Origin: Pseudomonadota bacterium
GTDB taxonomy: Bacteria; Pseudomonadota; Gammaproteobacteria; Burkholderiales; Ferrovaceae
DNA: 64,000 nucleotides
Assembly: GCA_021805445.1 (NCBI GenBank)
Contig: JAJZFH010000049.1
Span: forward strand, 191,979-255,978
Reading direction: 5' to 3'
The position numbers and the translations under genes were made by a program. Below the pieces are notes generated by a model. It was not told the DNA's origin and did no database searches. It saw only the letters and a list, made by a program, of their open reading frames with translations. Within the stretch, counting starts at the first letter, position 1, and every line of letters begins with the position of its first letter. Positions 1-7,920 of this stretch are shown here, in pieces.

Positions 1-1307
1 TGCGTGCTGGTGGCCAGATTGCTCACCACCGAGGTCAACCGATTCTGGATGGCTCCCAGCAGTCCCTGTGCCTGCAACACGGTATTGATTGCCCCATCGA
101 TGGTGGTGATGGCTTGCTGCGCGTTGGCCTGGGTACTGACATTCATGGCGGCGATGCTGTTGACGGAGGAAGTGGTAGTGGCGGCCGTCGTCCCGGCGGT
201 AAACCCGGCATCAGCCGGGGTACCTCCGCTGAGGACGATACCACTGGAACCAGTGCTGTTCAGGGTCACCGTGCCATGGGTAGTGGCTGCGGTCAGTCCC
301 GTAGCTGCCAGCAAATTCGCAGCAGTATAAGGGCTGTTTACCGCCACGGCGATATTGCGCCCGTCCGCCGCCGTCAAGGTCACCGCTCCGGTAGTGGCGT
401 CGGCCGTGGCGGTCACCCCCGTCTGCGCGGAAATCAGGTTGATGGCCGCTGCCGTATTTGCCCCCTCGCCCGCTGCATTCCCCCCTGCGGCGACTGCACC
501 CACATTCACCCCATTGACGCTGAAGGAATTGGCAGTCACACCAGCGTAGGTTGAAATCCCGGACGTACCCGCGATAGAGGTGGGATTGGCCGTGGCGGTC
601 ACCGAGGAATTGGCCGATACCGCGTTGATGGCATTGGCGATGGAATAGGCGCTGTCAGCCGTTTGTCCGGGGGCCGCCCCTGCCACCGAAGCGCCAACCT
701 GAATACCGTTGAGGGTGAGAGCACCCGCAGTCAGCGCAGCGGTGGTTGCCCCTCCAGTGACGGTGGCCTGAAAACTGGCACCCGCACTGCCCAGTTGGGA
801 AGTCTGCATACTGGAGATACCCGACAACTGGATGACGGAATTGGCGGTGTTGTTGGCTCCCACCTGAAAGTTCTGGGCGGTGAAGGTGCCATCGAGCAGG
901 TTCACCCCATTGAACCGCGTGGACAGGGCCACGCGCTGGATTTCCGCCGAGAGTTGCTGGACTTCGGAGTTCATGGATGCACGGTTGGCATTGGAATAGG
1001 TGGCGTTGGCGGATTGCACGGCCAAACCGCGCATGGTCTGCAGGTTATTGATGATGGACTGCATGGCCCCACCGGCGGTCTGGGCCAGGGAGATGGCGTC
1101 GTTGGCGTTGCGCGTGGCCTGAGCATACCCGCCCAACTGGCTGCCCATGACGGTGGCGATGGCGTACCCCGCAGCATTGTCCTTGGCGCTGTTGATCTGC
1201 AGTCCGGAAGACAGTTGCTGGATGGCAGTGGCCATTTGCGTCTGGGAATTACTCAGGTTTTGCTGCGCCATCATCGAAACAATGTTGGTATTGAGGTAGA
1301 TAGCCAT
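1..1307 (-). CDS. fliC: Flagellin FliC (partial, C-terminus outside window)
   Basis: This is the structural subunit of the flagellar filament, exported through the flagellar type III system. The protein begins MAIYLNTNIVSMMAQQNL and continues with the conserved N-terminal D0/D1 helices, including QLSSGLQINSAKDNAAGYAI. A long Ala/Thr/Gly/Ser-rich variable region follows. At the window edge the C-terminal D1 motif GAIQNRLTSVVSNL is starting, so roughly the last 40-60 residues are missing. About 435 codons are visible. The ATG at 1307 is preceded by AAGGAG at 1315-1320. A sigma-28 promoter lies upstream at 1400-1426. The central domain is low in aromatic and charged residues, as in other flagellins with surface-exposed variable domains. 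Confidence 0.96.
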   Translation of the reverse strand, partial: MAIYLNTNIVSMMAQQNLSNSQTQMATAIQQLSSGLQINSAKDNAAGYAIATVMGSQLGGYAQATRNANDAISLAQTAGGAMQSIINNLQTMRGLAVQSANATYSNANRASMNSEVQQLSAEIQRVALSTRFNGVNLLDGTFTAQNFQVGANNTANSVIQLSGISSMQTSQLGSAGASFQATVTGGATTAALTAGALTLNGIQVGASVAGAAPGQTADSAYSIANAINAVSANSSVTATANPTSIAGTSGISTYAGVTANSFSVNGVNVGAVAAGGNAAGEGANTAAAINLISAQTGVTATADATTGAVTLTAADGRNIAVAVNSPYTAANLLAATGLTAATTHGTVTLNSTGSSGIVLSGGTPADAGFTAGTTAATTTSSVNSIAAMNVSTQANAQQAITTIDGAINTVLQAQGLLGAIQNRLTSVVSNLATST

Positions 1308-1399
1308 GATAAAACTCCTTGTTGGTTGATCCTGACGCAGGCCTGACTGCCTTGCTCCTGACACGGTGACCGGTCGGAATGACTGGCCCTTTGTCCCAG

Positions 1400-1426
1400 T
1401 TATCGGACAACCCCGGAAAAACTTTA
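1400..1426 (-). promoter_or_regulatory. Sigma-28 (FliA) promoter of fliC
   Basis: Read on the minus strand, TAAAGTTT (1419-1426) is followed by an 11-bp spacer and TCCGATAA (1400-1407). The FliA consensus is TAAAGTTT-N11-GCCGATAA, so 15 of 16 positions match with ideal spacing. The fliC start codon is about 93 bp downstream. FliA itself is encoded at 7202-7918. Confidence 0.92.
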
Positions 1427-1434
1427 GGGAGATT

Positions 1435-3090
1435 TCACGCTTCCGCCTTGACGACACGATTCTTGCCGGCAGCCTTGGCCTGATACATGGCCTGATCGGC
1501 GCGCCCGATGGCTTCTTCGGCGGTCTCGTTCGGACCGCGCATGGCCACGCCGGCACTGAAGGTGATGATGATCTCTTCCCCATCGTAGACAAACAACTTC
1601 TGGACCAGCAAACGCTGCAGGCGTTGCAGGATGTCGACCCCTTCATGGATGTGTGTGGCAGGGAGCACCAACAGAAACTCCTCTCCCCCATAGCGGGCTA
1701 CCGCATCCGTGGGGCGCAGAGCGGCCTTGATGGTTTCAGACACATGCATCAAGGCCAGATCCCCCGCCTTATGGCCAAGAAGATCGTTGAAAAGCTTGAA
1801 ATTATCAATATCCAGCAAACCGATGCACAGTGGCGATTGCGTACGGTTGGAACGGGTGATCTCCCGCTGAAGTACATCCTCCATCCCCCGGCGGTTGAGG
1901 GTCCTGGTCAACTGATCTTCACGCACCAATTCACTGACCTGCTCCAGTTCCTGTTCCAGCAGACGAATTTTTTCCTGGGCTTCAACCGCCTGACGGCGCG
2001 CCACCACCAATTCCTCGTGGGAACGCACGGTACTGGCCTGGATGACGCGGGTATCCTGCATCAGGTCTTCCAGGATATGCCCCAGTTCAGTGAGATTGTC
2101 GGCCAGTCCGATCTTGAGATTGTAGCCCTCGATCTTGGCCTGATAATCCCCCGTGCTCTCGGTCATTTCACCCATGCGATCGATAAAACTGGCCATCAGG
2201 CTCTTGAGGGTGTCCTTGGCGTTCGCCAGACTCTGCTTGAGGGAACTCTGCTTGACCAGGGCATCGCGCAAATTCTTTTCCGCATCGGCAATACTGCGCT
2301 TGTCGAGGGGTTGTTCCATGATATCGCGCAGGATGGAAATTTGTCCGTGCAACCATTTGTCATCCGCCACCAATTCGCCGACATTTTCCACCAGCAGTCG
2401 CAACAGACTGAGCAGGCCTTCCTGAATCTTTACCTTGTCCCCCCCACGCAATTCCATTTTGACCCAGAAATGGCGCAATTTCTTGGCGACATCCGTGACC
2501 TGGTCCCCGTTGATCGCCGCCTTGATCTGCACCACCAGGGTGTTGATCTCTTCGCCCAGTTCGGGTTGTAGCGATTTGTTGCTTTCCAGTGTCTGAGCCA
2601 ATAAATCACGCAAATGTGCCATGACCACCGGATCGATGGCCATATCCATGCCACTCGCCACAGGCGGCACAGGGACACTGGAAACGGATGTGCCGTCGGT
2701 GGATCCGGCAACGTCCCCGGAAGCGACCACGCCACTCCCCCAGGACCGCATCAAACCCTGCATTTTTTCATACAGAAGATCGGAATCATTTCCGAAGCGC
2801 GCCAATACGATATTTACCCCTTCTTTCTTGCGGGAGAGGGTCGTCCCCTTATGAGGCAAATCGATCTGTCGGAACAATTCACGAATCAATGCGGCCCAGG
2901 CCAAGGGGGGACGTACCCCTGCGGGGTCGGCGGTGATGCCGGAAGGAGGGGCAGCTGGCCGGGAAATTTCCTTGCCACTGATTTCGGCGTAAAGACGGAC
3001 GTAATTCTCCGGGGTGGGCGACAGTTTCTGCGCCACCAGGGCTTTCAGGGTTTTACCCGCCAATTCGGCGGGCGTCGGTTCAGAGGCCAT
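1435..3090 (-). CDS. GGDEF-domain diguanylate cyclase
   Basis: This 551-residue protein is predicted to make cyclic di-GMP from two GTP. The C-terminal GGDEF domain (about residues 388-548) has an intact GGEEF active-site motif at 468-472. An RPTD inhibitory-site motif lies five residues before it, so product inhibition is expected. The N-terminal 380 residues are soluble and mostly helical, with coiled-coil stretches near 340-385 and no recognised sensor domain or membrane segment. The reading frame extends upstream to 3312, but I place the start at ATG 3090, after the stop of the upstream gene at 3141; no strong ribosome-binding site is visible. It lies between flagellin and an orphan ParA, which suggests a role in the switch between motility and attachment. 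Confidence 0.88.
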   Translation of the reverse strand: MASEPTPAELAGKTLKALVAQKLSPTPENYVRLYAEISGKEISRPAAPPSGITADPAGVRPPLAWAALIRELFRQIDLPHKGTTLSRKKEGVNIVLARFGNDSDLLYEKMQGLMRSWGSGVVASGDVAGSTDGTSVSSVPVPPVASGMDMAIDPVVMAHLRDLLAQTLESNKSLQPELGEEINTLVVQIKAAINGDQVTDVAKKLRHFWVKMELRGGDKVKIQEGLLSLLRLLVENVGELVADDKWLHGQISILRDIMEQPLDKRSIADAEKNLRDALVKQSSLKQSLANAKDTLKSLMASFIDRMGEMTESTGDYQAKIEGYNLKIGLADNLTELGHILEDLMQDTRVIQASTVRSHEELVVARRQAVEAQEKIRLLEQELEQVSELVREDQLTRTLNRRGMEDVLQREITRSNRTQSPLCIGLLDIDNFKLFNDLLGHKAGDLALMHVSETIKAALRPTDAVARYGGEEFLLVLPATHIHEGVDILQRLQRLLVQKLFVYDGEEIIITFSAGVAMRGPNETAEEAIGRADQAMYQAKAAGKNRVVKAEA

Positions 3091-3140
3091 GATGTAGTGC
3101 GAGACCAAATTTTGACAGCAGACCAGGATTGTACTCCTGC

Positions 3141-3887
3141 TCAGTGCAGCCCGAAAAGGGTTTTGAATCCAACGTAAGTATTTCCTCCCCAGGGGTGCCC
3201 GCACCCGAGGATCCCGACGAAGGCCCCGATTCCCAGCGTGACCCACAGCGCACGATTCCTGCGCCGCGCCTGACGCAACCTCACTTCCAGGCCCAGCACC
3301 CGTTGAGCCCATTGCATCTCGTTGATTTCATTTAGGACGGTGGTACGCAATCGTGCTTCCAACGTTTGCTTCTCCATGGCCCGGTTCAGAAGTTCCTGCT
3401 CTGCTTCGATACGCCGTTCCATTTCTTCCCGTGCACTCTGCTCCCTTTCCTGGCGTGCCTGTATCTGAAGCATCAGGGCAGCCTCCTCCTCTTGTCTCCC
3501 CCGCGCCATGCTCATGGCCTCCTGTGCCCTGCGCAAACGCTCCGTGGCCAGGGCAGTTGCTCGTTCTTCCTCTAAAATCCGTGCGTTATCAGATTCAATG
3601 GCTCGCAGGGAAATCTCCATTCGTCGTTCGATGGCTTCGATGGCCCGTCGCTCTGCCTGCTGTCGTTCTCCTTCCAGCCGCTTCAAATCCTCGTTGCGCG
3701 ACCGTACCAACTGATCCACGGGAACTGCCCGCAAAACGGCCTCCGCGCGCAGTCTGGCCTGCTCTTCCAGAAAAGCATGGGTTTCGGCTTCCACCTGAGA
3801 TCGGGCAGCCCGTATGGTCGCCAACCCTTCTTCCGGGTCCGGTGACGCCTCATCCTGAATCCAATCTCGCTGAAGTGCCCTACTCAT
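3141..3887 (-). CDS. Coiled-coil protein with C-terminal membrane anchor, partner candidate of ParA
   Basis: I do not recognise a named family for this 248-residue protein. Residues about 20-195 are Glu/Arg/Ala-rich and strongly helical, with heptad-like spacing (long runs of QAERRAIEAIERRMEI-type sequence), typical of a long coiled coil. A single hydrophobic segment near 210-228 (ALWVTLGIGAFVGILG) follows a basic stretch, predicting a tail-anchored inner-membrane protein with the coiled coil in the cytoplasm. The start ATG at 3887 is preceded by a G-rich ribosome-binding site. The gene begins 21 bp after the parA stop and is probably co-transcribed with it, so a scaffold or cargo adaptor for the ParA is a reasonable inference. 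Confidence 0.7.
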   Translation of the reverse strand: MSRALQRDWIQDEASPDPEEGLATIRAARSQVEAETHAFLEEQARLRAEAVLRAVPVDQLVRSRNEDLKRLEGERQQAERRAIEAIERRMEISLRAIESDNARILEEERATALATERLRRAQEAMSMARGRQEEEAALMLQIQARQEREQSAREEMERRIEAEQELLNRAMEKQTLEARLRTTVLNEINEMQWAQRVLGLEVRLRQARRRNRALWVTLGIGAFVGILGCGHPWGGNTYVGFKTLFGLH

Positions 3888-3908
3888 GATCTACCCCCCT
3901 TTTTTTGC

Positions 3909-4679
3909 TTACTTTCGGCCCACCCGTAAAAATCCCGCCTCTGACAATTCCTTTGCCAACGCGGCATAATCTGCCGCTCCCCCACTATGGGGGGCATAAC
4001 GAAACACATCCTGACTGACGGAAGGACTGGTGGCCAGTGCCACGTTTTCCGCAATCCTGGTTTTACAGACATCCTCTCCGTAGCGTTCTCGCAACTGGCG
4101 ATCGACTTCAAATGCCAACCTACGGCGCGAGTTGAATCGGGTGACCACGATTCGCCGTGGGTAGACCCGTTTGAGACGTTTTTCCAGAACTTCCAGAGCG
4201 GAAGAAAGCCGATAGACCCCCTGCAGGGACAAATAGTCGGCGGCCACCGGGATCAGGACGTAATCTGCTGCCAGCAACGCATTCAGGGTCAACACCCCCA
4301 GATTGGGACAACAATCGATCAGAATGGGTGAACGTTCACGAACCACGGCATTCATGCCTCGACTCAGGAGTGCGGCCGCCTTGGGATCACCGCCCTTGAG
4401 CGCATCGATCTTTGAAAGATCGGCGGAAGCGGGAACCAAATCCCATCCTGAGCGCGTCTTTTCGAGCAGACGCAACAGGGGCGTCTGGTGTTGGAAAAAC
4501 GCAGCCATCCCCGCTCCCGGTGAGGCCACCACCCCGCTCGCCAAACTGAGATGACTTTGGGGATCGAGATCGAGCAACAATGGGTTCGCTCCAGTGCGCA
4601 CCCAGGCAGCAGCCAAGTTGAGGCAAGTCGTGGTTTTTCCCACTCCCCCCTTCTGATTGAATACCGCAATGACACTCAT
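3909..4679 (-). CDS. ParA/Soj-family ATPase (orphan)
   Basis: This 256-residue MinD/ParA-type ATPase has the deviant Walker A motif KGGVGKTTT near residue 9, the switch-like LLLDLDPQSHLSL, and ILIDCCPNLGVLTLNALLAADYVLIPV covering Walker B. Such proteins dimerise with ATP and position plasmids, chromosomes, carboxysomes or chemoreceptor and flagellar complexes. No ParB gene lies alongside, so chromosome partitioning is not the obvious role. Its neighbours are a membrane-anchored coiled-coil protein, a diguanylate cyclase and flagellar genes, favouring a polar-positioning function. I chose ATG 4679, which has GGGAG eight bases upstream; the longer frame from 4709 lacks this. Confidence 0.9.
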   Translation of the reverse strand: MSVIAVFNQKGGVGKTTTCLNLAAAWVRTGANPLLLDLDPQSHLSLASGVVASPGAGMAAFFQHQTPLLRLLEKTRSGWDLVPASADLSKIDALKGGDPKAAALLSRGMNAVVRERSPILIDCCPNLGVLTLNALLAADYVLIPVAADYLSLQGVYRLSSALEVLEKRLKRVYPRRIVVTRFNSRRRLAFEVDRQLRERYGEDVCKTRIAENVALATSPSVSQDVFRYAPHSGGAADYAALAKELSEAGFLRVGRK

Positions 4680-4840
4680 GCCGCTCCCTTCGCACTTCAG
4701 AAAACCCAACCCTCTGCATGACCGTAGTATGCAGCCGGTCCTTCCACATCGAAGGGGTGAAATGAAGCAGTTTTTCCGCTCAATCCGTTGAAAAGTTGTG
4801 TAGAATCCATAAAAAGCCGGTTCGGTCCCCAGAATTTGCC

Positions 4841-4867
4841 TAAAGTTTTGCTCCGGGTTGCCGATAA
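4841..4867 (+). promoter_or_regulatory. Sigma-28 (FliA) promoter of flgMN
   Basis: TAAAGTTT (4841-4848), an 11-bp spacer and GCCGATAA (4860-4867) match the FliA consensus at every position. The GTG start of flgM is 33 bp downstream. This places the anti-sigma factor under control of the sigma factor it inhibits. Confidence 0.95.
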
Positions 4868-4900
4868 TCCAGCCATGAATAGTCTTATTGGGAGACTCCC

Positions 4901-5245
4901 GTGAAAATAGACAAAACCGTCAAATCCGCTCCACCCACCCCGATCCAGGGCGGTTCGGGTCGAACTTCTTCCGCGTCCTCTCCTTCCGCACCGCCACAGG
5001 GGACCCACACGACCGGTGAAGCGAGCACCACCAGTTCAGGAGCGGCTTCCGGGACGACCGTTCATATCGGCGGAACCGCAACTCACCTGAAGGCGACCAT
5101 TGCCGCAACATCCGGCGTCGACCTCAGCAAGGTCGCTGCGGTACGCCAGGCCATCAGCGAAGGGCGCTTCCAGGTCAACGCCCATGCCGTGGCCGCGGGC
5201 CTCATTGCTTCGGTCAAGAGTTTGATTCAGGCGAGCGGACACTGA
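4901..5245 (+). CDS. flgM: Anti-sigma-28 factor FlgM
   Basis: FlgM binds FliA and holds it inactive until the hook-basal body is complete, when FlgM is exported. The C-terminal third carries the conserved sigma-binding region VDLSKVAAVRQAISEGRF and VNAHAVAAGLIASVKSLI. The N-terminal half is a Ser/Thr/Gly/Ala-rich low-complexity stretch, making the protein 114 residues, somewhat longer than the usual 90-100. The start is GTG at 4901 with GGGAG upstream; the N-terminus MKIDKTVKS is typical. A perfect sigma-28 promoter precedes it and flgN follows after 9 bp. Confidence 0.9.
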   Translation: MKIDKTVKSAPPTPIQGGSGRTSSASSPSAPPQGTHTTGEASTTSSGAASGTTVHIGGTATHLKATIAATSGVDLSKVAAVRQAISEGRFQVNAHAVAAGLIASVKSLIQASGH

Positions 5246-5254
5246 GGCGCGTTG

Positions 5255-5683
5255 ATGTCCTCTTCCGTCTCTGTCTGGGAAGCCGCTCTGGATGAAGAAG
5301 TTCTGGCTCTGGCCCAATTTCAGGCGCTTCTGGATGAAGAACAGGGATTGTTGATGTCTGGGGAAACCCTTCCACTCATTCCCCTGGCCGAGAAAAAAAA
5401 CCGGCTTGCCCAAAGACTGATCGACCTGACCACCACCCGCCGTGAGTTGGGAGCCCCGCCTGCCGGGCTTTGTTCAGATCGCCTGAGCGCCCTTCTGGCC
5501 GGTACTCAAAAAGCCGAGACAACCAACCGAACCAACGGAGAGTTGATTCAGATTCGCCTGCGCCACAATCAGCAAGCCCTGACGATTCTTCAGCAAGCGG
5601 CCCAGAAAGCCACGCTTTATGGCCCGGACGGCCAAACCCAGGCACCCGCCGCAGGAACGGGACGACCCCTGGCCTCGGGTTGA
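5255..5683 (+). CDS. flgN: Flagellar export chaperone FlgN
   Basis: FlgN is the cytoplasmic chaperone for the hook-filament junction proteins FlgK and FlgL. This 142-residue protein is almost wholly helical, with the family pattern of an N-terminal ALDEEVLALAQFQALLDEEQGLL region and the later NGELIQIRLRHNQQALTIL helix. A TTG lies directly before the ATG; I start at ATG 5255, which has GAGG at 5243-5246 overlapping the flgM stop. Position directly after flgM is the usual flgMN order. The gene ends at the base before the convergent motD stop, with no terminator between them. Confidence 0.85.
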   Translation: MSSSVSVWEAALDEEVLALAQFQALLDEEQGLLMSGETLPLIPLAEKKNRLAQRLIDLTTTRRELGAPPAGLCSDRLSALLAGTQKAETTNRTNGELIQIRLRHNQQALTILQQAAQKATLYGPDGQTQAPAAGTGRPLASG

Positions 5684-6508
5684 TCACTTTCCCCAATAGT
5701 CGTTCTGTTCCGCGGGTTTGAGCGTGGGCGTCAAAACGGTGACGGTGACGCGACGATTGCGGGCTCTGTCTTCCGGAGAATCATTCGGTACGATGGGATC
5801 ATTCTCCGCGTCCCCTGCTGCGGTCAAACGCTGCCCGACCACGCCGTCTTCGATGAAGAAACGCACGACCCGACTGGCACGGGCAGTGGACAGTTCCCAA
5901 TTGGAAGGATAACGGGCAGTACTGATGGGAATGTTATCCGTATGTCCCTTGACTTCCACCGCCAGCCCAGTGGTCTTCAATACCTTGGCCACCTCGTCCA
6001 GAGGGGGATGGGCATTGGCCTGCAGATCTGCGTCCCCTTCCTGGAACAGCACTTGCGCGTTCAAGTCGATCACGATGCCCCGTCCGGTTTGCACGACCCG
6101 CACCATACCCTGTTTGACCAAAGGGGCCAGCACGCTATCCAACTGATGGAGCATGGCGCGAATACTGTCCTGCTGGCGGCGCTGAAGTTCGACGAACTGT
6201 GAATTCCGTTCATCGATCAATGATTTGATCACCGAATCCTGCTCGATGACCAGCACGCCGGAAGATCCCTGATGAACATTTTCCTTGAATGCCGAATTGA
6301 TGGCACTGTGAAAGCGCGCGTATTTTACCTCGTTCACCGCAGAAATGGCATACATCACCACAAAGAAGGCAAAGAGCAACGTGATGAAGTCCGAATAGGA
6401 CACCAGCCAGCGCTGTTCACTATGATCCCGTTCGGCGCGACGTGAATGTCGCGCCAACTCAGGATAGATAACCCTCGAGTTTTCCTTGGACAAAATGTGG
6501 ATTCTCAC
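5684..6508 (-). CDS. motD: Flagellar stator protein MotD (second MotB)
   Basis: MotD pairs with MotC to form an alternative proton-driven stator. The single transmembrane segment contains the plug and channel motif WLVSYSDFITLLFAFFVVMY with the proton-accepting Asp. The C-terminal half is an OmpA-like peptidoglycan-binding domain (EVKGHTDNIPI, NWELSTARASRVVRFF, NRRVTVTV). The frame opens at GTG 6508, overlapping motC by 50 bp. A TTG at 6457, directly after the motC stop, would give the N-terminus usual for the family (ARHSRRAERDHSEQRWLVSY), so the true start may be there. Neither start has a strong ribosome-binding site. Confidence 0.9.
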   Translation of the reverse strand: MRIHILSKENSRVIYPELARHSRRAERDHSEQRWLVSYSDFITLLFAFFVVMYAISAVNEVKYARFHSAINSAFKENVHQGSSGVLVIEQDSVIKSLIDERNSQFVELQRRQQDSIRAMLHQLDSVLAPLVKQGMVRVVQTGRGIVIDLNAQVLFQEGDADLQANAHPPLDEVAKVLKTTGLAVEVKGHTDNIPISTARYPSNWELSTARASRVVRFFIEDGVVGQRLTAAGDAENDPIVPNDSPEDRARNRRVTVTVLTPTLKPAEQNDYWGK

Positions 6509-7199
6509 CGTGCGAAATCAATAACAAACCATCCACCACCATTTCGTAGGTGGCAATTTGCTGCTGAACCAGAAATTTCAACTTGTTGGCAACGGGGAAA
6601 AAAAACAGGTTGGCAAAGCCTACCCCATAGATAGTCGAGACGAAGGCCACCGCGATCCCTGCACCCAACTGGGCCGGGTCCCCCAACCGTTCCATGACTT
6701 GCACCAGTCCCAAAACCGCACCCAGCATTCCAATGGTGGGCGCATAACCGGCCGCCTGCTCCCACATCCGCGCGGCCGGCCAGCGCAGGCGTTCATACCC
6801 CTGAATATCCACCTGCAGTGCCGCACGGATATGCTGCGCATCCATCCCATCCACCACCATCTGCAACCCCTTGCCGATCAGTGGATCGGTTTGCCGCACC
6901 ACATGGGGTTCCAGCGCCAATACCCCATCCCGCCGCGCAATTTTGCTCCATTCCACCACCTGGCTGTGCAGTTCTGCCGTATGAAATACCGGTTTCCACC
7001 ACACCCAAGGCAACATTCGCATCCCCAGGGAAAAGACATTCCAGGGGGTTTGCAGAAGAATAGCCCCCAGTGTCCCGCCCATCACGATCACAAACGCAGT
7101 CAACTGAAACAGGCTGGACAGGGCCCCCCCCTCCAGCCACTGACCGACCAAGACCGCCATCACCCCGAAAATCAGCCCGAAAATACTCAGAATATCCAT
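6459..7199 (-). CDS. motC: Flagellar stator protein MotC (second MotA)
   Basis: This 246-residue inner-membrane protein is the MotA-type partner of MotD. It has four hydrophobic segments: near 1-25 (MDILSIFGLIFGVMAVL), 32-52, and a C-terminal pair containing PTIGMLGAVLGLVQVMERL and VAFVSTIYGVGFANLFFFPVA. The cytoplasmic loop between the pairs is charged, as required for FliG contact. The conserved Pro of the third membrane segment (YAPTIGML) is present. It starts 2 bp after the fliA stop, in the typical fliA-motC-motD order. A separate MotAB pair is encoded at 14532-16396. Confidence 0.93.
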   Translation of the reverse strand: MDILSIFGLIFGVMAVLVGQWLEGGALSSLFQLTAFVIVMGGTLGAILLQTPWNVFSLGMRMLPWVWWKPVFHTAELHSQVVEWSKIARRDGVLALEPHVVRQTDPLIGKGLQMVVDGMDAQHIRAALQVDIQGYERLRWPAARMWEQAAGYAPTIGMLGAVLGLVQVMERLGDPAQLGAGIAVAFVSTIYGVGFANLFFFPVANKLKFLVQQQIATYEMVVDGLLLISHGENPHFVQGKLEGYLS

Positions 7200-7201
7200 G
7201 C

Positions 7202-7918
7202 TCAGTGATGACTCTTGAGACGGCTACGCAGACGCGTCACTGCCTGGGTATGAATCTGACTGACGCGCGACTCGCTGACCCCCAGCACTTCGCCAATTTC
7301 CTTCAAGTTCATCTCCTGTTCGTAATGCAACCCCATCATCATCCGTTCACGTTCCGGCAATTCTTCGATGGCCTCCACCAAGGCCATCTGAAAACGTTGA
7401 TCCCCCAGTAAAGCCATGGGTTCGAGGTCATGCCCAAACTCATGGCGATCGAAGAAGGATTCTTCCCCGTCCTGTTCGCGGAAATCTTCGTAGTACAGCA
7501 ACTGTGCACCCCGCGCTTCAAACAATAACGTCTGATAGTCGGTCAAACTCATCTCCAGTTCATGGGCCACCTCCGATTCACTGGGAGTCTTGCCGTGCCG
7601 TTGCTGAAGGCGGCTGATGGCCTGCTCGACACGTTTGGTGTCACGCCGCAAATTGCGCGGCATCCAGTCCGACTGGCGCAACTCGTCCAGCATGGCCCCC
7701 CGAATACGTTGCCCGGCATAGGTTTCGAACTGTGCACCGCGCAGTTCGTCATAGCGCGTCGAGGCCTCCAGCAGACCCATCATTCCCGCCTGAATCAAAT
7801 CATCCACTTCCACACTTCCAGGCAATCGTGCCATCAGATGATGCGCAATACGCTTGACCAGAGGCGCAAAGGTTTTCAGACAATCTTCCTTGTCTTCCAG
7901 ACCTGCGGATGTATACAT
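7202..7918 (-). CDS. fliA: Flagellar RNA polymerase sigma factor FliA (sigma-28)
   Basis: FliA directs transcription of late flagellar, stator and chemotaxis genes. The 238-residue protein shows region 2 (VKRIAHHLMARLPGSVEVDDLIQAGMMGLLEA), region 3 (GKTPSESEVAHELEMSLTDY) and region 4 with a helix-turn-helix (NLKEIGEVLGVSESRVSQIHTQAVTRLR). The ORF extends to 7963, but ATG 7918 has a strong GGAGGTGAGG site directly upstream and gives the usual N-terminus. It is 2 bp after flhG. Its predicted target promoters in this window are at 1400-1426, 4841-4867, 13288-13314 and 16394-16420. Its antagonist FlgM is encoded 2 kb away. Confidence 0.96.
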   Translation of the reverse strand: MYTSAGLEDKEDCLKTFAPLVKRIAHHLMARLPGSVEVDDLIQAGMMGLLEASTRYDELRGAQFETYAGQRIRGAMLDELRQSDWMPRNLRRDTKRVEQAISRLQQRHGKTPSESEVAHELEMSLTDYQTLLFEARGAQLLYYEDFREQDGEESFFDRHEFGHDLEPMALLGDQRFQMALVEAIEELPERERMMMGLHYEQEMNLKEIGEVLGVSESRVSQIHTQAVTRLRSRLKSHH

Positions 7919-7920
7919 CC

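Noticed and set aside
1366-2571. Open reading frame of 401 codons on the plus strand
   Set aside because: It lies opposite the diguanylate cyclase, which has clear family motifs; the plus-strand product resembles nothing and follows the GC bias of the antisense frame.
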